Below, piece after piece: positions 7,134 to 13,109 of a stretch of 13,739 nt of DNA. The stretch's first letter is position 1, and each line of letters starts with the position of its first letter. This DNA comes from Nonomuraea candida. GTDB taxonomy: Bacteria > Actinomycetota > Actinomycetes > Streptosporangiales > Streptosporangiaceae. The stretch is taken from the NCBI RefSeq assembly GCF_000725485.1, contig NZ_JOAG01000099.1, forward strand, positions 1 through 13,739, given 5' to 3'. Position numbers and translations under genes: made by a program. Below the pieces are notes generated by a model. The model was not told the origin of the DNA, did not search any database, and was given only the letters and a program-made list of their open reading frames with translations.

Positions 7134-9376
7134 TAACGGATACCGTCGATCAGGACGCCCGTGCCGACCTTGACCGAAGCCTGAGAGCCGGAGGCCACAT
7201 TCGCTGCAGAGCCCGACCAGACCACGACGTCGTCGGAGTACCGCGCAACCTGGAACTCGACGTTCGAGGCGCTGCCCGCCGACTCGGTCACCGTGGCCTT
7301 CAACGTCGGCGTCAAGGACGATGTGACGACGGTGCCGTTGACCACCTGGGAGGGATCCACAGTGAGACCGCTCACCGCCGTCGCGGCCTCGACGGCTGCC
7401 GGCGGTGCGGCGGTGGTGGACGTGCCGTTCAAGTGCGCGTCGAGCAGGCCGGTGCTCTTCCTCACTTGCGGGCTGGCGGGAGGCAGATTCGTCACGGCCT
7501 TGCCATTCTTGCCGGCCGTCCATGCCGTGGTCTCGTTCAGCATCGCATCGTAGGCGTTCTCTGAGGCGTCGGCGGCGGTTCTCCCCGTACCCTCGTCGAA
7601 GTGCCACTCTCCTGCGATCGCCGCCTCCGGCGGTGTGTCATACGGCGGCATGTTGGGGTCCACCTCGGCCGTGGCCTGCTCGGGCGACATGCCTTCCGGG
7701 TCGCGGAGGTTGGCCAGGTCCGCCTCGCTGATCGTGCCCTCGGCCTGTGCTGTGGCAGCGGCCTGTTCCGGCGTGACCGCGGCTGGGGGCAGCGGGGAGT
7801 CGGTGAGGTTGCTCCTGTAGTCCGCCAGGGTGTCGGACGTGATGGGCGCGTCCCTCGGAAGGCCCCAATAGACGGTGGCCTCGGTGATAGCCGGCTCGTA
7901 ACCGATGACGAGCTTGGGACCGTGGGAGCCGTCGAAGTTCTCCCCCCACTCGTTGGAGCGGTACGCGCGCCAGTTGGTCCGCTCGCCCTCACTGCCGGAG
8001 GTGAGCTGGAAGCCGTAGTTCGGCTCGCCGTTCGCCCATTCCTGGACGATGTCGTTGACGTAGTGGTACAGATCCCACTCGTAGTCCATGTATCCGCGCG
8101 AGCATCCCGGTAGGTAGGCGCCAGGCTCGTTGTCGGAGCCGGTGCTGGTGACCCTCGGCTGGTTGCTCCACGTCAGGGTGGACACGTCCCAGCGCTGGGT
8201 GACGCGGCGGGCGGTGATTCCGGAGCCAACGACGTCGCCGCAGTCATTGGAGGAGATGTTCCAGAGAATGAGGTCGGCGTTCTTCACCCGTCCGCCTCGT
8301 AGTGGGGAGTCCTCTGGGATCTCGTCGAACCGGATGTAGGTACGCCAGGTCACCGTGCCGTCGTTGGTCTTGCCGGCCTGGAGGTGGTAGGCGCCGCTGT
8401 TGGCGTAGCCGTTTTGGTAGGAGGAGTTGTTGATGAACGTGTCGTTGCCGACGGGCAGTTCGGTCCAGTCCGTGGACGCGCTCATGAGGGTCACCGGGTA
8501 GGTGACTGCCGAGTCGGAGAGGAAGTCCTGGTCGGGGTTGAGTACTACGACCTCGCGGTCACCGTCCTTCTCCAGGGTGGTGGCGACCTTGCCCACCCGG
8601 CCCTCCTCGCCGATGGCGAGGTTCACGCCGGCGTCCACCATGTAGGGCGTCGGCAGCGGCTTGTCATTCTTGGCGTCGCGACCGGTGCTGTCACGAAGGA
8701 CCAGGCCGCCGTTGCCGTTCTTCTTGTACGAGAGCTTCGCTGGCAGCTCGACCGGCACCTTCAGCCGCAGAGGCTGAGTGGGGCGCTGCCGGATGACGAT
8801 CTCCTGCCGGAAACCCGTCGACGTCGCGGTGACGACCAGGTCGATGCCTGGACCGTACGCGTCGGCATATTGCGCGCGGTTGCCGGACAAACGCGGGACG
8901 GGCAGCTTCTTCCCGGCGCGCAGCTTGAATTCCGAGCCGGCTTTTTCGCCTGCCATACTGAGCAACTGGTCGCCGCCACCGGAGGAGAGGACGAGTTGCG
9001 ATTTGGTGGAACGCGGACGGATCACGCCGCCGTCAACGACGAGCGTAGTGTCCACCGGTTGCCAGGCGTCACCTTGTTTCACTCGTATCAGATCAGTATG
9101 GAGTTCGGTAACGAGAGTTTTGCCGTCAGTGTTCGCATAGGTGGTGGAGGTTTCGGTGTGCAGGCTCGGAATTACCACCTTGCGCCCCGTGCTCTTGGCC
9201 TCGGCCTGGGCCTTCTCCACCGGTGATGTCGGCTCCACGGGGGCGGCCGGCGTGCTGGGAGCGGGGGTGGGTTCCGCAATTGCCGGAACGGGGGCGAGAA
9301 TGGATGCGGCTACGGATAAAGATATAGTCGCCACTAACAGTAATCGTAAGCGGGCACGCGAAAAGCGTCGGGACAT
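7133..9376 (-). CDS. Secreted DNRLRE-domain protein (N-terminal part of the giant gene)
   Basis: ATG 9374-9376 follows GGAAGGAAA, and a good promoter lies upstream. Residues 1-34 form a Sec signal peptide (RR-rich n-region, LLLVATISLSVAASILA core, cleavage near AIA-EP). A Pro/Ala linker follows. Residues about 65-300 match the beta-rich region found at the N-terminus of actinomycete RHS/WapA-like exported proteins. A DNRLRE-type domain covers about 308-492 (NDTFINNSSYQNGYANSG; TWRTYIRFDEIP; DVSTLTWSNQP; YGFQLTSG). Residues 587-628 start like a LamG domain (AGEWHFDEGTGRTAADASEN) but stop short, another possible loss. The first Ig/Fn3-like repeat runs from about 668 and is cut by TAA at 7133-7135 after LIDGIR, where homologous units read YEWRVK. 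The product would be secreted without its DNase. Confidence 0.8.
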   Translation of the reverse strand: MSRRFSRARLRLLLVATISLSVAASILAPVPAIAEPTPAPSTPAAPVEPTSPVEKAQAEAKSTGRKVVIPSLHTETSTTYANTDGKTLVTELHTDLIRVKQGDAWQPVDTTLVVDGGVIRPRSTKSQLVLSSGGGDQLLSMAGEKAGSEFKLRAGKKLPVPRLSGNRAQYADAYGPGIDLVVTATSTGFRQEIVIRQRPTQPLRLKVPVELPAKLSYKKNGNGGLVLRDSTGRDAKNDKPLPTPYMVDAGVNLAIGEEGRVGKVATTLEKDGDREVVVLNPDQDFLSDSAVTYPVTLMSASTDWTELPVGNDTFINNSSYQNGYANSGAYHLQAGKTNDGTVTWRTYIRFDEIPEDSPLRGGRVKNADLILWNISSNDCGDVVGSGITARRVTQRWDVSTLTWSNQPRVTSTGSDNEPGAYLPGCSRGYMDYEWDLYHYVNDIVQEWANGEPNYGFQLTSGSEGERTNWRAYRSNEWGENFDGSHGPKLVIGYEPAITEATVYWGLPRDAPITSDTLADYRSNLTDSPLPPAAVTPEQAAATAQAEGTISEADLANLRDPEGMSPEQATAEVDPNMPPYDTPPEAAIAGEWHFDEGTGRTAADASENAYDAMLNETTAWTAGKNGKAVTNLPPASPQVRKSTGLLDAHLNGTSTTAAPPAAVEAATAVSGLTVDPSQVVNGTVVTSSLTPTLKATVTESAGSASNVEFQVARYSDDVVVWSGSAANVASGSQASVKVGTGVLIDGIR

Positions 9377-9417
9377 TGGGGTTTCCTTCCGACTGGCGAT
9401 TCTGCGAAGTCAGGCGA

Positions 9418-9446
9418 ATCTTAACGTTCTCTTTATGTCCCCACAA
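9418..9446 (-). promoter_or_regulatory. Promoter of the giant secreted-protein gene
   Basis: On the minus strand, TTGTGG (9441-9446) and TAAGAT (9418-9423) are separated by exactly 17 bp in an AT-rich pocket. They stand about 41 bp upstream of ATG 9376. This is close to the housekeeping sigma consensus. The rest of 9377-9554 holds no gene. Confidence 0.55.
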
Positions 9447-9554
9447 GATCAAGACAACGTAGCGGTGATTACAGAGAGCTACTTTGGGGCTGGTCACCAG
9501 ACACACCGACCCGAGCGGAGGGGCCTCAGAGGTAGGAGAGGGCGGCGGCGAAGT

Positions 9555-10331
9555 TCACTTGCTGGCCGCCTTCTGGCCGGCCTGCCACGTGGTCTTGTCC
9601 ACGGTGCCGGTGACGAGGACCTTCAGCTTGGACTGGGCCTTCTTGGTCGCCTCGGTGGAGCCGAGACCGTACAGGCCGTCCACGTCCACGTCGTAGCCCA
9701 GCTCGTTGAGGATGGCCTGCCATGCCTCGACGTCGGCGCCCTTCATCATGGCCTTGCCCTTGGTGTAGACGAGCGTCCGCGACCAGGAGACGGGCTTGGC
9801 CGGCTCGCCGTTCACCTCGGCCTTGACCATGGCGAGGAAGCGGTCCCAGGGGAAGACGGCGCCGGGGTCGGTGTGGGAGCCGGTGCCCGGGTACGCCCTG
9901 GTGACGTCGACGTGGGCGCAGAACCCCTTGTGGCCGGCGCGCACCTGGGCGGGGGTGAGGTGCCGGATCGGGATGTCGTACTTCTTCACCCAGGCCGCGG
10001 CGACCTTAGCGGCGTTTTTGAGGGTGGCCAGGCTGAATGCGTCGAGCCACTGGGCGCGGGTCTGTCGGGCGTAGCCGGTCAGCTCGATGTGCAGGCCGGA
10101 GGCGTTGGCGTTCGGCGCGGCCCATGCGGTGTCGTTGTCGTCCACGCACCGCACGCTGCTGTTGGAGTCCACGCACACGTGCGCGGAGGTCTTGGGGCTG
10201 CTGGTGGCGAACCAGTTGGCGACCGCCTCGGCCGTGGTGGGCTTCTCCGGGGCCTCCATGGAGTGCATGACGATCAGCTTGATCGGGCTCACGCGGCCGT
10301 TGTGGTAGTAGCGGGCCTGGATCTTCTTCAT
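9555..10331 (-). CDS. N-acetylmuramoyl-L-alanine amidase endolysin with peptidoglycan-binding domain
   Basis: 258 aa from ATG 10329-10331, behind GGGGGAG. Residues about 15-165 form an Amidase_2/PGRP-type zinc amidase, which cuts the MurNAc-L-Ala bond. H23 (LIVMHSME), H140 (GFCAHVDVTRAYPG) and D155 (HTDPG) are the likely zinc ligands, and PWDRFLAMV is the usual closing motif. Residues about 183-255 form a PG_binding_1-type domain (MKGADVEAWQAILNELGYDV; DGLYGLGSTEATKKAQ). There is no signal peptide, so, as in phages, a holin would be needed for release, and none is seen in the window. The domain order is that of actinophage endolysins, which supports a prophage origin for 9.5-13.7 kb. It is separated from the upstream small genes by a terminator-like hairpin, so it is probably transcribed on its own. 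Confidence 0.9.
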   Translation of the reverse strand: MKKIQARYYHNGRVSPIKLIVMHSMEAPEKPTTAEAVANWFATSSPKTSAHVCVDSNSSVRCVDDNDTAWAAPNANASGLHIELTGYARQTRAQWLDAFSLATLKNAAKVAAAWVKKYDIPIRHLTPAQVRAGHKGFCAHVDVTRAYPGTGSHTDPGAVFPWDRFLAMVKAEVNGEPAKPVSWSRTLVYTKGKAMMKGADVEAWQAILNELGYDVDVDGLYGLGSTEATKKAQSKLKVLVTGTVDKTTWQAGQKAASK

Positions 10332-10418
10332 CGCTCCCCCGTGACGGGTCGGTGTTGGTCGCCGGGGAGGATGCCGGGTTGAGGCCTTAACGTCGCGCGA
10401 GCCTGCTCACGGGCATGG

Positions 10419-10453
10419 CGACGGCCGCCACCCGGGCGGGGTGGCGGCCGTCG
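10419..10453 (-). terminator. Perfect 15-bp hairpin between small-gene cluster and endolysin
   Basis: CGACGGCCGCCACCC (10419-10433) pairs perfectly with 10439-10453, with a 5-nt loop. It begins 11 bp past the stop of the gene ending at 10465, so it likely terminates that two-gene unit before the endolysin. Confidence 0.65.
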
Positions 10454-10464
10454 TGACCGGGGGG

Positions 10465-10650
10465 CTAGTAGGGGCGGTTGGCGAGGTCGCTCTTGGAGGT
10501 GAGGCGGGCGCGGGCGACGACGGTGAGCCCGCGCTGCGCGGCTTCGGCCTCCAGCTCTTGAAGGCCCTTGTCGGTGAAGACGTGGCCGAACACCTCGTAG
10601 GCGCCGGAGGCGTGGTCTTGGACGATGATGACCTGCTTGCCGTTGCTCAC
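10465..10650 (-). CDS. Small phage-type hypothetical protein (61 aa)
   Basis: Starts at GTG 10648-10650, which overlaps the stop of the upstream gene (GTGA), so it is translationally coupled to it. It ends at TAG 10465-10467. The sequence (SNGKQVIIVQDHASGAYEVF; DKGLQELEAEAAQRGL) suggests a small beta-beta-alpha fold: two strands, then a Leu/Ala/Glu helix, then a basic tail. There are no Cys or membrane segments. I do not recognise the family. The tight coupling and the hairpin just downstream support a real gene. Confidence 0.65.
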   Translation of the reverse strand: MSNGKQVIIVQDHASGAYEVFGHVFTDKGLQELEAEAAQRGLTVVARARLTSKSDLANRPY

Positions 10651-11276
10651 TGGGCGGTCTCTCTCTTCACGATGCGGACGTTGCTGATCACGTCCTCGCG
10701 GTCGTCGTCCGGCGCGGAGAAGTCGGCACGGTCGAGTTCGTCGTACCAGTCCATGTTGTCGCGCAGGAACCGGCGCACCGCGTGCCGGTCGTCGCGAATC
10801 TCCTCCGGCACGATGATGCGGGTGGTCACGTCGTAGACGCGGGTCTCCTCGAAGTCGAACTCGACGGTGAGGGCGATGTGGCCGGGCTCCGGCATCTCCT
10901 CGTCCAGCAGCTCGGCCTTGTACGCCTCCGTGTCGTGCAGCCGCCAGAACTCGATGTGGGCGATCGTCTCCGGCTGGTCAGGGTCGTGGACGTCGTCGTC
11001 CAGGCCGCTGCTGTACCAGTAGGTGGCCGCGCGGCTGTGGTGCTCGTTGAGGGTGTGGAGCAGGGTCTCGATGATGTCGTCGGTGAAGTCGCTGCCGGTC
11101 CAGTTCTCGCGCGGTACGTCGTCCGCGATGACCTTGCGGAGCGTGTACGCCTCCAGGCTGGTGGCGCCGTCCGGGGCGGCGTCGGGGGTCTCGGTGACCT
11201 CCCACCGGATGCCGGTGGGGGTCATGGTGTTGAGGGCGGTGATCAGCGGGAGGAAGACGGCTACGGCGTTGGTCAT
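10647..11276 (-). CDS. Acidic hypothetical protein (209 aa), phage-type
   Basis: The start is ATG 11274-11276 (MTNAVAVFLPLITALNTM), chosen because TTGGAG lies just upstream. The frame stays open as far as 12125, but that extension is Arg/Pro-rich shadow sequence and crosses two other genes. The protein is strongly acidic (about one residue in four is D or E), with aromatic-rich segments (THE motif DNMDWYDELDRADFSAPDDD near the C-terminus; IAHIEFWRLHDTEAY in the middle). There is no signal peptide. I see no recognisable catalytic motif. It overlaps the 61-aa gene by four bases, forming a two-gene unit closed by the 10419-10453 hairpin. Confidence 0.75.
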   Translation of the reverse strand: MTNAVAVFLPLITALNTMTPTGIRWEVTETPDAAPDGATSLEAYTLRKVIADDVPRENWTGSDFTDDIIETLLHTLNEHHSRAATYWYSSGLDDDVHDPDQPETIAHIEFWRLHDTEAYKAELLDEEMPEPGHIALTVEFDFEETRVYDVTTRIIVPEEIRDDRHAVRRFLRDNMDWYDELDRADFSAPDDDREDVISNVRIVKRETAQ

Positions 11277-11296
11277 GTGGGGCTCCAAGGGGTGTG

Positions 11297-11321
11297 GGGC
11301 CCGCCCGGCGAGGGCGGGCCC
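11297..11321 (-). terminator. 10-bp GC hairpin between small genes
   Basis: GGGCCCGCCC (11297-11306) pairs perfectly with 11312-11321, with a 5-nt loop. It lies between the gene ending at 11366 and the gene starting at 11276. It may be an attenuating terminator or an RNA-processing site, and no U-tract follows. Confidence 0.45.
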
Positions 11322-11365
11322 GTCGTCACAGGTAAGTGTTCGCGGCCTGGTCGAGTGCGGGTGGG

Positions 11366-11710
11366 CTAGTTGTCGGGGCCGGCGGGCCGGGCGGACGCGG
11401 TGAGGCTGGTCTGGCCGGGGTGGCGGGGGCGGGTGGCCTCGATGCTGCGGGGGTTCCATGCGGGCACGTCGATGTCGATGACCTTGCCGCAGGCGAGGCA
11501 GACGTACAGGCTGTCGAGGTTGGTGCCCTCGGGCAGGGTGGCCAGGTGGGGCTCGTTGGGCAGGAACTCGAAACCGCTGCTGTGGGGGTCGTTGTTGCAC
11601 GGTGCGGCGCAGCGAAGCCAGTCGTACCGGTCGATGACGACGGTCGGGTAGTCGCTGCCTTCGCGCCAGCTGTGGACGCGGGTGGGGATGATGATCTCGG
11701 GGTGGCTCAT
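11366..11710 (-). CDS. Small putative zinc-ribbon protein (114 aa), phage-type
   Basis: ATG 11708-11710 follows GGAGAG, and the stop is TAG 11366-11368. Two Cys pairs, C34-x3-C38 (LRCAAPCNND) and C71-x2-C74 (YVCLACGKV), are spaced like a four-Cys zinc ribbon. The N-terminus (MSHPEIIIPTRVHSW) and the segment YPTVVIDRYDWL suggest beta strands, and the last 25 residues look disordered. Zinc binding is inferred from the Cys pattern. I cannot name a family. It stands alone between two hairpins in a run of small minus-strand genes typical of actinophage accessory regions. Confidence 0.7.
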   Translation of the reverse strand: MSHPEIIIPTRVHSWREGSDYPTVVIDRYDWLRCAAPCNNDPHSSGFEFLPNEPHLATLPEGTNLDSLYVCLACGKVIDIDVPAWNPRSIEATRPRHPGQTSLTASARPAGPDN

Positions 11711-11730
11711 CGCGGTCTCTCCGGGGGTGG

Positions 11731-11754
11731 GGCCCGCCCCGGGCGGGGCGGGCC
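11731..11754 (-). terminator. 10-bp GC hairpin between small genes
   Basis: GGCCCGCCCC (11731-11740) pairs perfectly with 11745-11754, with a 4-nt loop. It begins 7 bp past the stop of the gene ending at 11762 and lies 20 bp upstream of the next start at 11710. The position matches the other hairpins of this module. Confidence 0.45.
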
Positions 11755-11761
11755 GGGAGGG

Positions 11762-12372
11762 CTAGTTGGCCGAGAGGGCGGCGAAGAAGTCGTCCACGTT
11801 CGGCGGGATGGCGGCGGGCACCTTGGCCTCGACGGCGATCCGGGTCAGGCCGATCATGCGGGCGCGGTTGGCGGCGAGAGTGCGGACCACCTCGACGGGG
11901 GCGAACTGCCACGAGCCGGGCAGGTCCTCCTCGTGAACGATTTCGGCCATGACGGCGTTGACGTCGTCCTCGATGCTGATCTCGGAGGTGCACCACACCT
12001 TGTGGTCGTCGATCTCCTCGCACTCCTCGCACGGCACCAGGTCGGGGAACGCCTTGCCGTACCGCTCCTCGGCCCTGGCCTTGATGCCGCCGAAGTCGAG
12101 GCGGGGGGCGCTGCCATAAGGGCACTTTGTGAGCCAGCCGCGGAGGGCCCTGACCGAGAAGACGGGCGCGAGGGGGGCAGGATCTTGTGCTCCTCCATGC
12201 CCTCGGTGGCGAGTCCGGCGCGGGTGGCGGCGTCGCGGTAGGCGTCGGCGGCGTGGCCGATCAGCTCGGCCATCTGGCCGTAGCGGGCGGGGACGGCCGG
12301 GATCGCCTCGGCGAGGGCGGCGTACTCGCGGGCGTGCATGTAGCGGGCGGCGATCTCGGCGAGCGGGGTCAT
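11762..12372 (-). pseudogene. Hypothetical Cys-containing phage-type protein, frameshifted in a C6 run
   Basis: Starts at ATG 12370-12372 (MTPLAEIAARYMHAREYAAL) with AGGAGG upstream. It is helical and Ala-rich for 67 residues up to EEHKILPP. Sense then continues in another frame (LAPVFSVRALRGWLTKC onward) to TAG 11762-11764. Adding one C to the C6 run on the coding strand (G12172-12177) gives exactly 203 aa. The C-terminal part has Cys pairs (VPCEECEEIDD; KVWC) that could bind zinc, an acidic centre and a helical end (VDDFFAALSAN). I do not recognise a family. A less likely alternative is two separate genes, but the downstream frame has no ATG or GTG near the junction. It has its own promoter at 12446-12474. 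Confidence 0.55.
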
Positions 12373-12405
12373 GATGTGTGGCCTCCTGGGGCTGTGGTTT
12401 TTTCC

Positions 12406-12440
12406 TGTGAGCCCGGAGAGTCGCAGCCCCCGTGCTCACA
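12406..12440 (-). promoter_or_regulatory. Hairpin at the 5' end of the leader of the 12372 gene
   Basis: TGTGAGCCCGG (12406-12416) pairs with CCGTGCTCACA (12430-12440) at 10 of 11 positions. It starts about 6 bp below the -10 box, so it would form at the very 5' end of the transcript. No T-run follows on the minus strand, so a terminator is unlikely. It could stabilise the mRNA or be an operator palindrome. Confidence 0.4.
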
Positions 12441-12445
12441 AGAAA

Positions 12446-12474
12446 AGTGTAGGACAGATTTATTAAATGGGCAA
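12446..12474 (-). promoter_or_regulatory. Consensus-like promoter for the 12372 gene
   Basis: On the minus strand TTGCCC (12469-12474) and TACACT (12446-12451) are separated by exactly 17 bp. The spacer is very AT-rich for this genome (ATTTAATAAATCTGTCC). It lies in the gap just after the stop of the upstream gene (12503), 74 bp above ATG 12372. Confidence 0.6.
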
Positions 12475-12502
12475 GTGGGAGGCCCTAGAAGATCGGCCGG
12501 TT

Positions 12503-13039
12503 CTACACCAGGACGGCGGCCGGCATGCAGTGGAGCCTGGCCAGTCTGCGCGCTCCCGCCCGCAAGCTCGCCGAGTAGCCGACCGGGTCGGGGACATGGT
12601 CGGTGAACACGCGCACGCGCCCCTCACGGACCTGCTCGACGGTGCCGCCCCAGGACGGGCCGATCAGCCGCCAGCGCGGCCTGTCAGCGCCGGCCTCGCG
12701 GCAGTACACGAGCGGCCGGAGCGCCTCGCCGCGCGCCTCCTGGTCGAGCAGGAGGGTCAGCGCCCTGGCGGCCATGCGCGCCTCGACCAGGTCCGGCCAC
12801 GCGGCCACGTCGGCAACTCCGGGCGTCTTGGCGCTCCAGCGAAAGGTCAGGAACGGCGTCCACTCCAGCGCCACGGCCGCGATGCACGCGGTGCCGTCCC
12901 GGCCGCCGCCCGTCTCGATCACCACGGCGGGGGCCGGCGGGTCGAGCAGTTCCGGCGGCATGGCGCTGCTCGGGATATCGAGGAGCGTCCCTGGGGTGAC
13001 GGCGCTGGGGCCGGCGGCCGGGCTGGTGGTGATGCTCAT
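12503..13039 (-). CDS. Hypothetical protein, first of a tandem paralogue pair (178 aa)
   Basis: ATG 13037-13039 with CGGAG upstream. No signal peptide. The N-terminal 35 residues are low-complexity (Pro/Ala/Ser). The body pairs with the neighbouring gene at 13110-13704: VVIETGGGRDGTACIAAVAL, FLTFRW, a central helix (ARMAARALTLLLDQEARGEAL) and the best-conserved stretch IGPSWGGT (126-133), then GRVRVFTDHVPDPVG and AGARRLARLH. No known catalytic motif is visible and I cannot name the family. The two genes are 70 bp apart in the same direction, separated by a hairpin, and evidently arose by duplication. Confidence 0.75.
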   Translation of the reverse strand: MSITTSPAAGPSAVTPGTLLDIPSSAMPPELLDPPAPAVVIETGGGRDGTACIAAVALEWTPFLTFRWSAKTPGVADVAAWPDLVEARMAARALTLLLDQEARGEALRPLVYCREAGADRPRWRLIGPSWGGTVEQVREGRVRVFTDHVPDPVGYSASLRAGARRLARLHCMPAAVLV

Positions 13040-13073
13040 GGTGCTCCGATCAGGGGTAGGTGGGGTGGAGTCG

Positions 13074-13099
13074 CTCCCGGCCGTGCTGGCGGCCGGGAG
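13074..13099 (-). terminator. 10-bp GC hairpin between the paralogues
   Basis: CTCCCGGCCG (13074-13083) pairs perfectly with 13090-13099, with a 6-nt loop. It begins 10 bp past the stop of the 13110-13704 gene and ends 35 bp above the start at 13039. It is the same arrangement as the other intergenic hairpins here. Confidence 0.5.
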
Positions 13100-13109
13100 T
13101 GCACAGGGG

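Larger units (their letters stand above)
5188..7375 (-). repeat. Array of seven Ig/Fn3-like protein repeats
   Basis: Seven units of about 100 aa share the pattern Q/L-Q-V-x-P-S-Q-x-V, then S-L-T-P-T-L, x-V-T-D-P, then I/V-W-S/T-G and V-A-S-G, then L-x-D-G and W-R-V, then W-S-A/D-W-Q. The three nearest the N-terminus use VARYVDDVVIWSG. The four nearer the C-terminus use FEVEHDPSAPAGQ. Several segments are near-identical in DNA as well, for example the stretch coding HDPSAPAGQ three times (near 5367, 5627 and 5980). Such arrays usually act as surface stalks. All frame breaks of the gene lie inside it. Confidence 0.75.
3406..9376 (-). pseudogene. Giant secreted multidomain DNase gene, frame broken three times
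   Basis: Reading 9376 to 3406, the reconstructed product of nearly 2,000 aa has a Sec signal peptide, a DNRLRE-type region, seven Ig/Fn3-like repeats, a LamG jellyroll and a NucA/NucB-type DNase. The layout matches secreted polymorphic-toxin-like or wall-associated proteins of actinomycetes. The frame fails at about 7133 (about 17 bp missing after LIDGIR), at about 6801 (two extra bases after YEWRVK) and at about 6148 (most of a repeat tail missing after VPAGK). A fourth repeat has an in-frame loss of about 29 codons near 5614. As written, no ribosome could join the signal peptide to the DNase. Explanations are collapsed repeats in an assembly, or real recombination between repeats. The open parts are described separately. 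Confidence 0.75.

Noticed and set aside
5188..7375. Possible CRISPR or noncoding repeat array
   Set aside because: The repeat period is about 300 bp and the units translate as Ig/Fn3-like domains. There are no short spacers.
9141..10382. Plus-strand open frame of 413 codons over the endolysin and signal-peptide region
   Set aside because: Low-complexity Gly/Val/Arg product, antisense to a clear amidase. It crosses the promoter of the giant gene.
11277..12125. Upstream extension of the 10647-11276 frame to 492 codons
   Set aside because: The extension is Arg/Pro-rich, runs through two other small genes and two hairpins, and a good SD and ATG exist at 11276.
12165..12180. Programmed -1 frameshift at the C6 run
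   Set aside because: Only the A-site codon re-pairs after slippage (CCC to CCC), while the P-site codon would change CCC to GCC. No stimulatory structure is evident, and similar one-base breaks occur in unrelated genes, so an indel is simpler.
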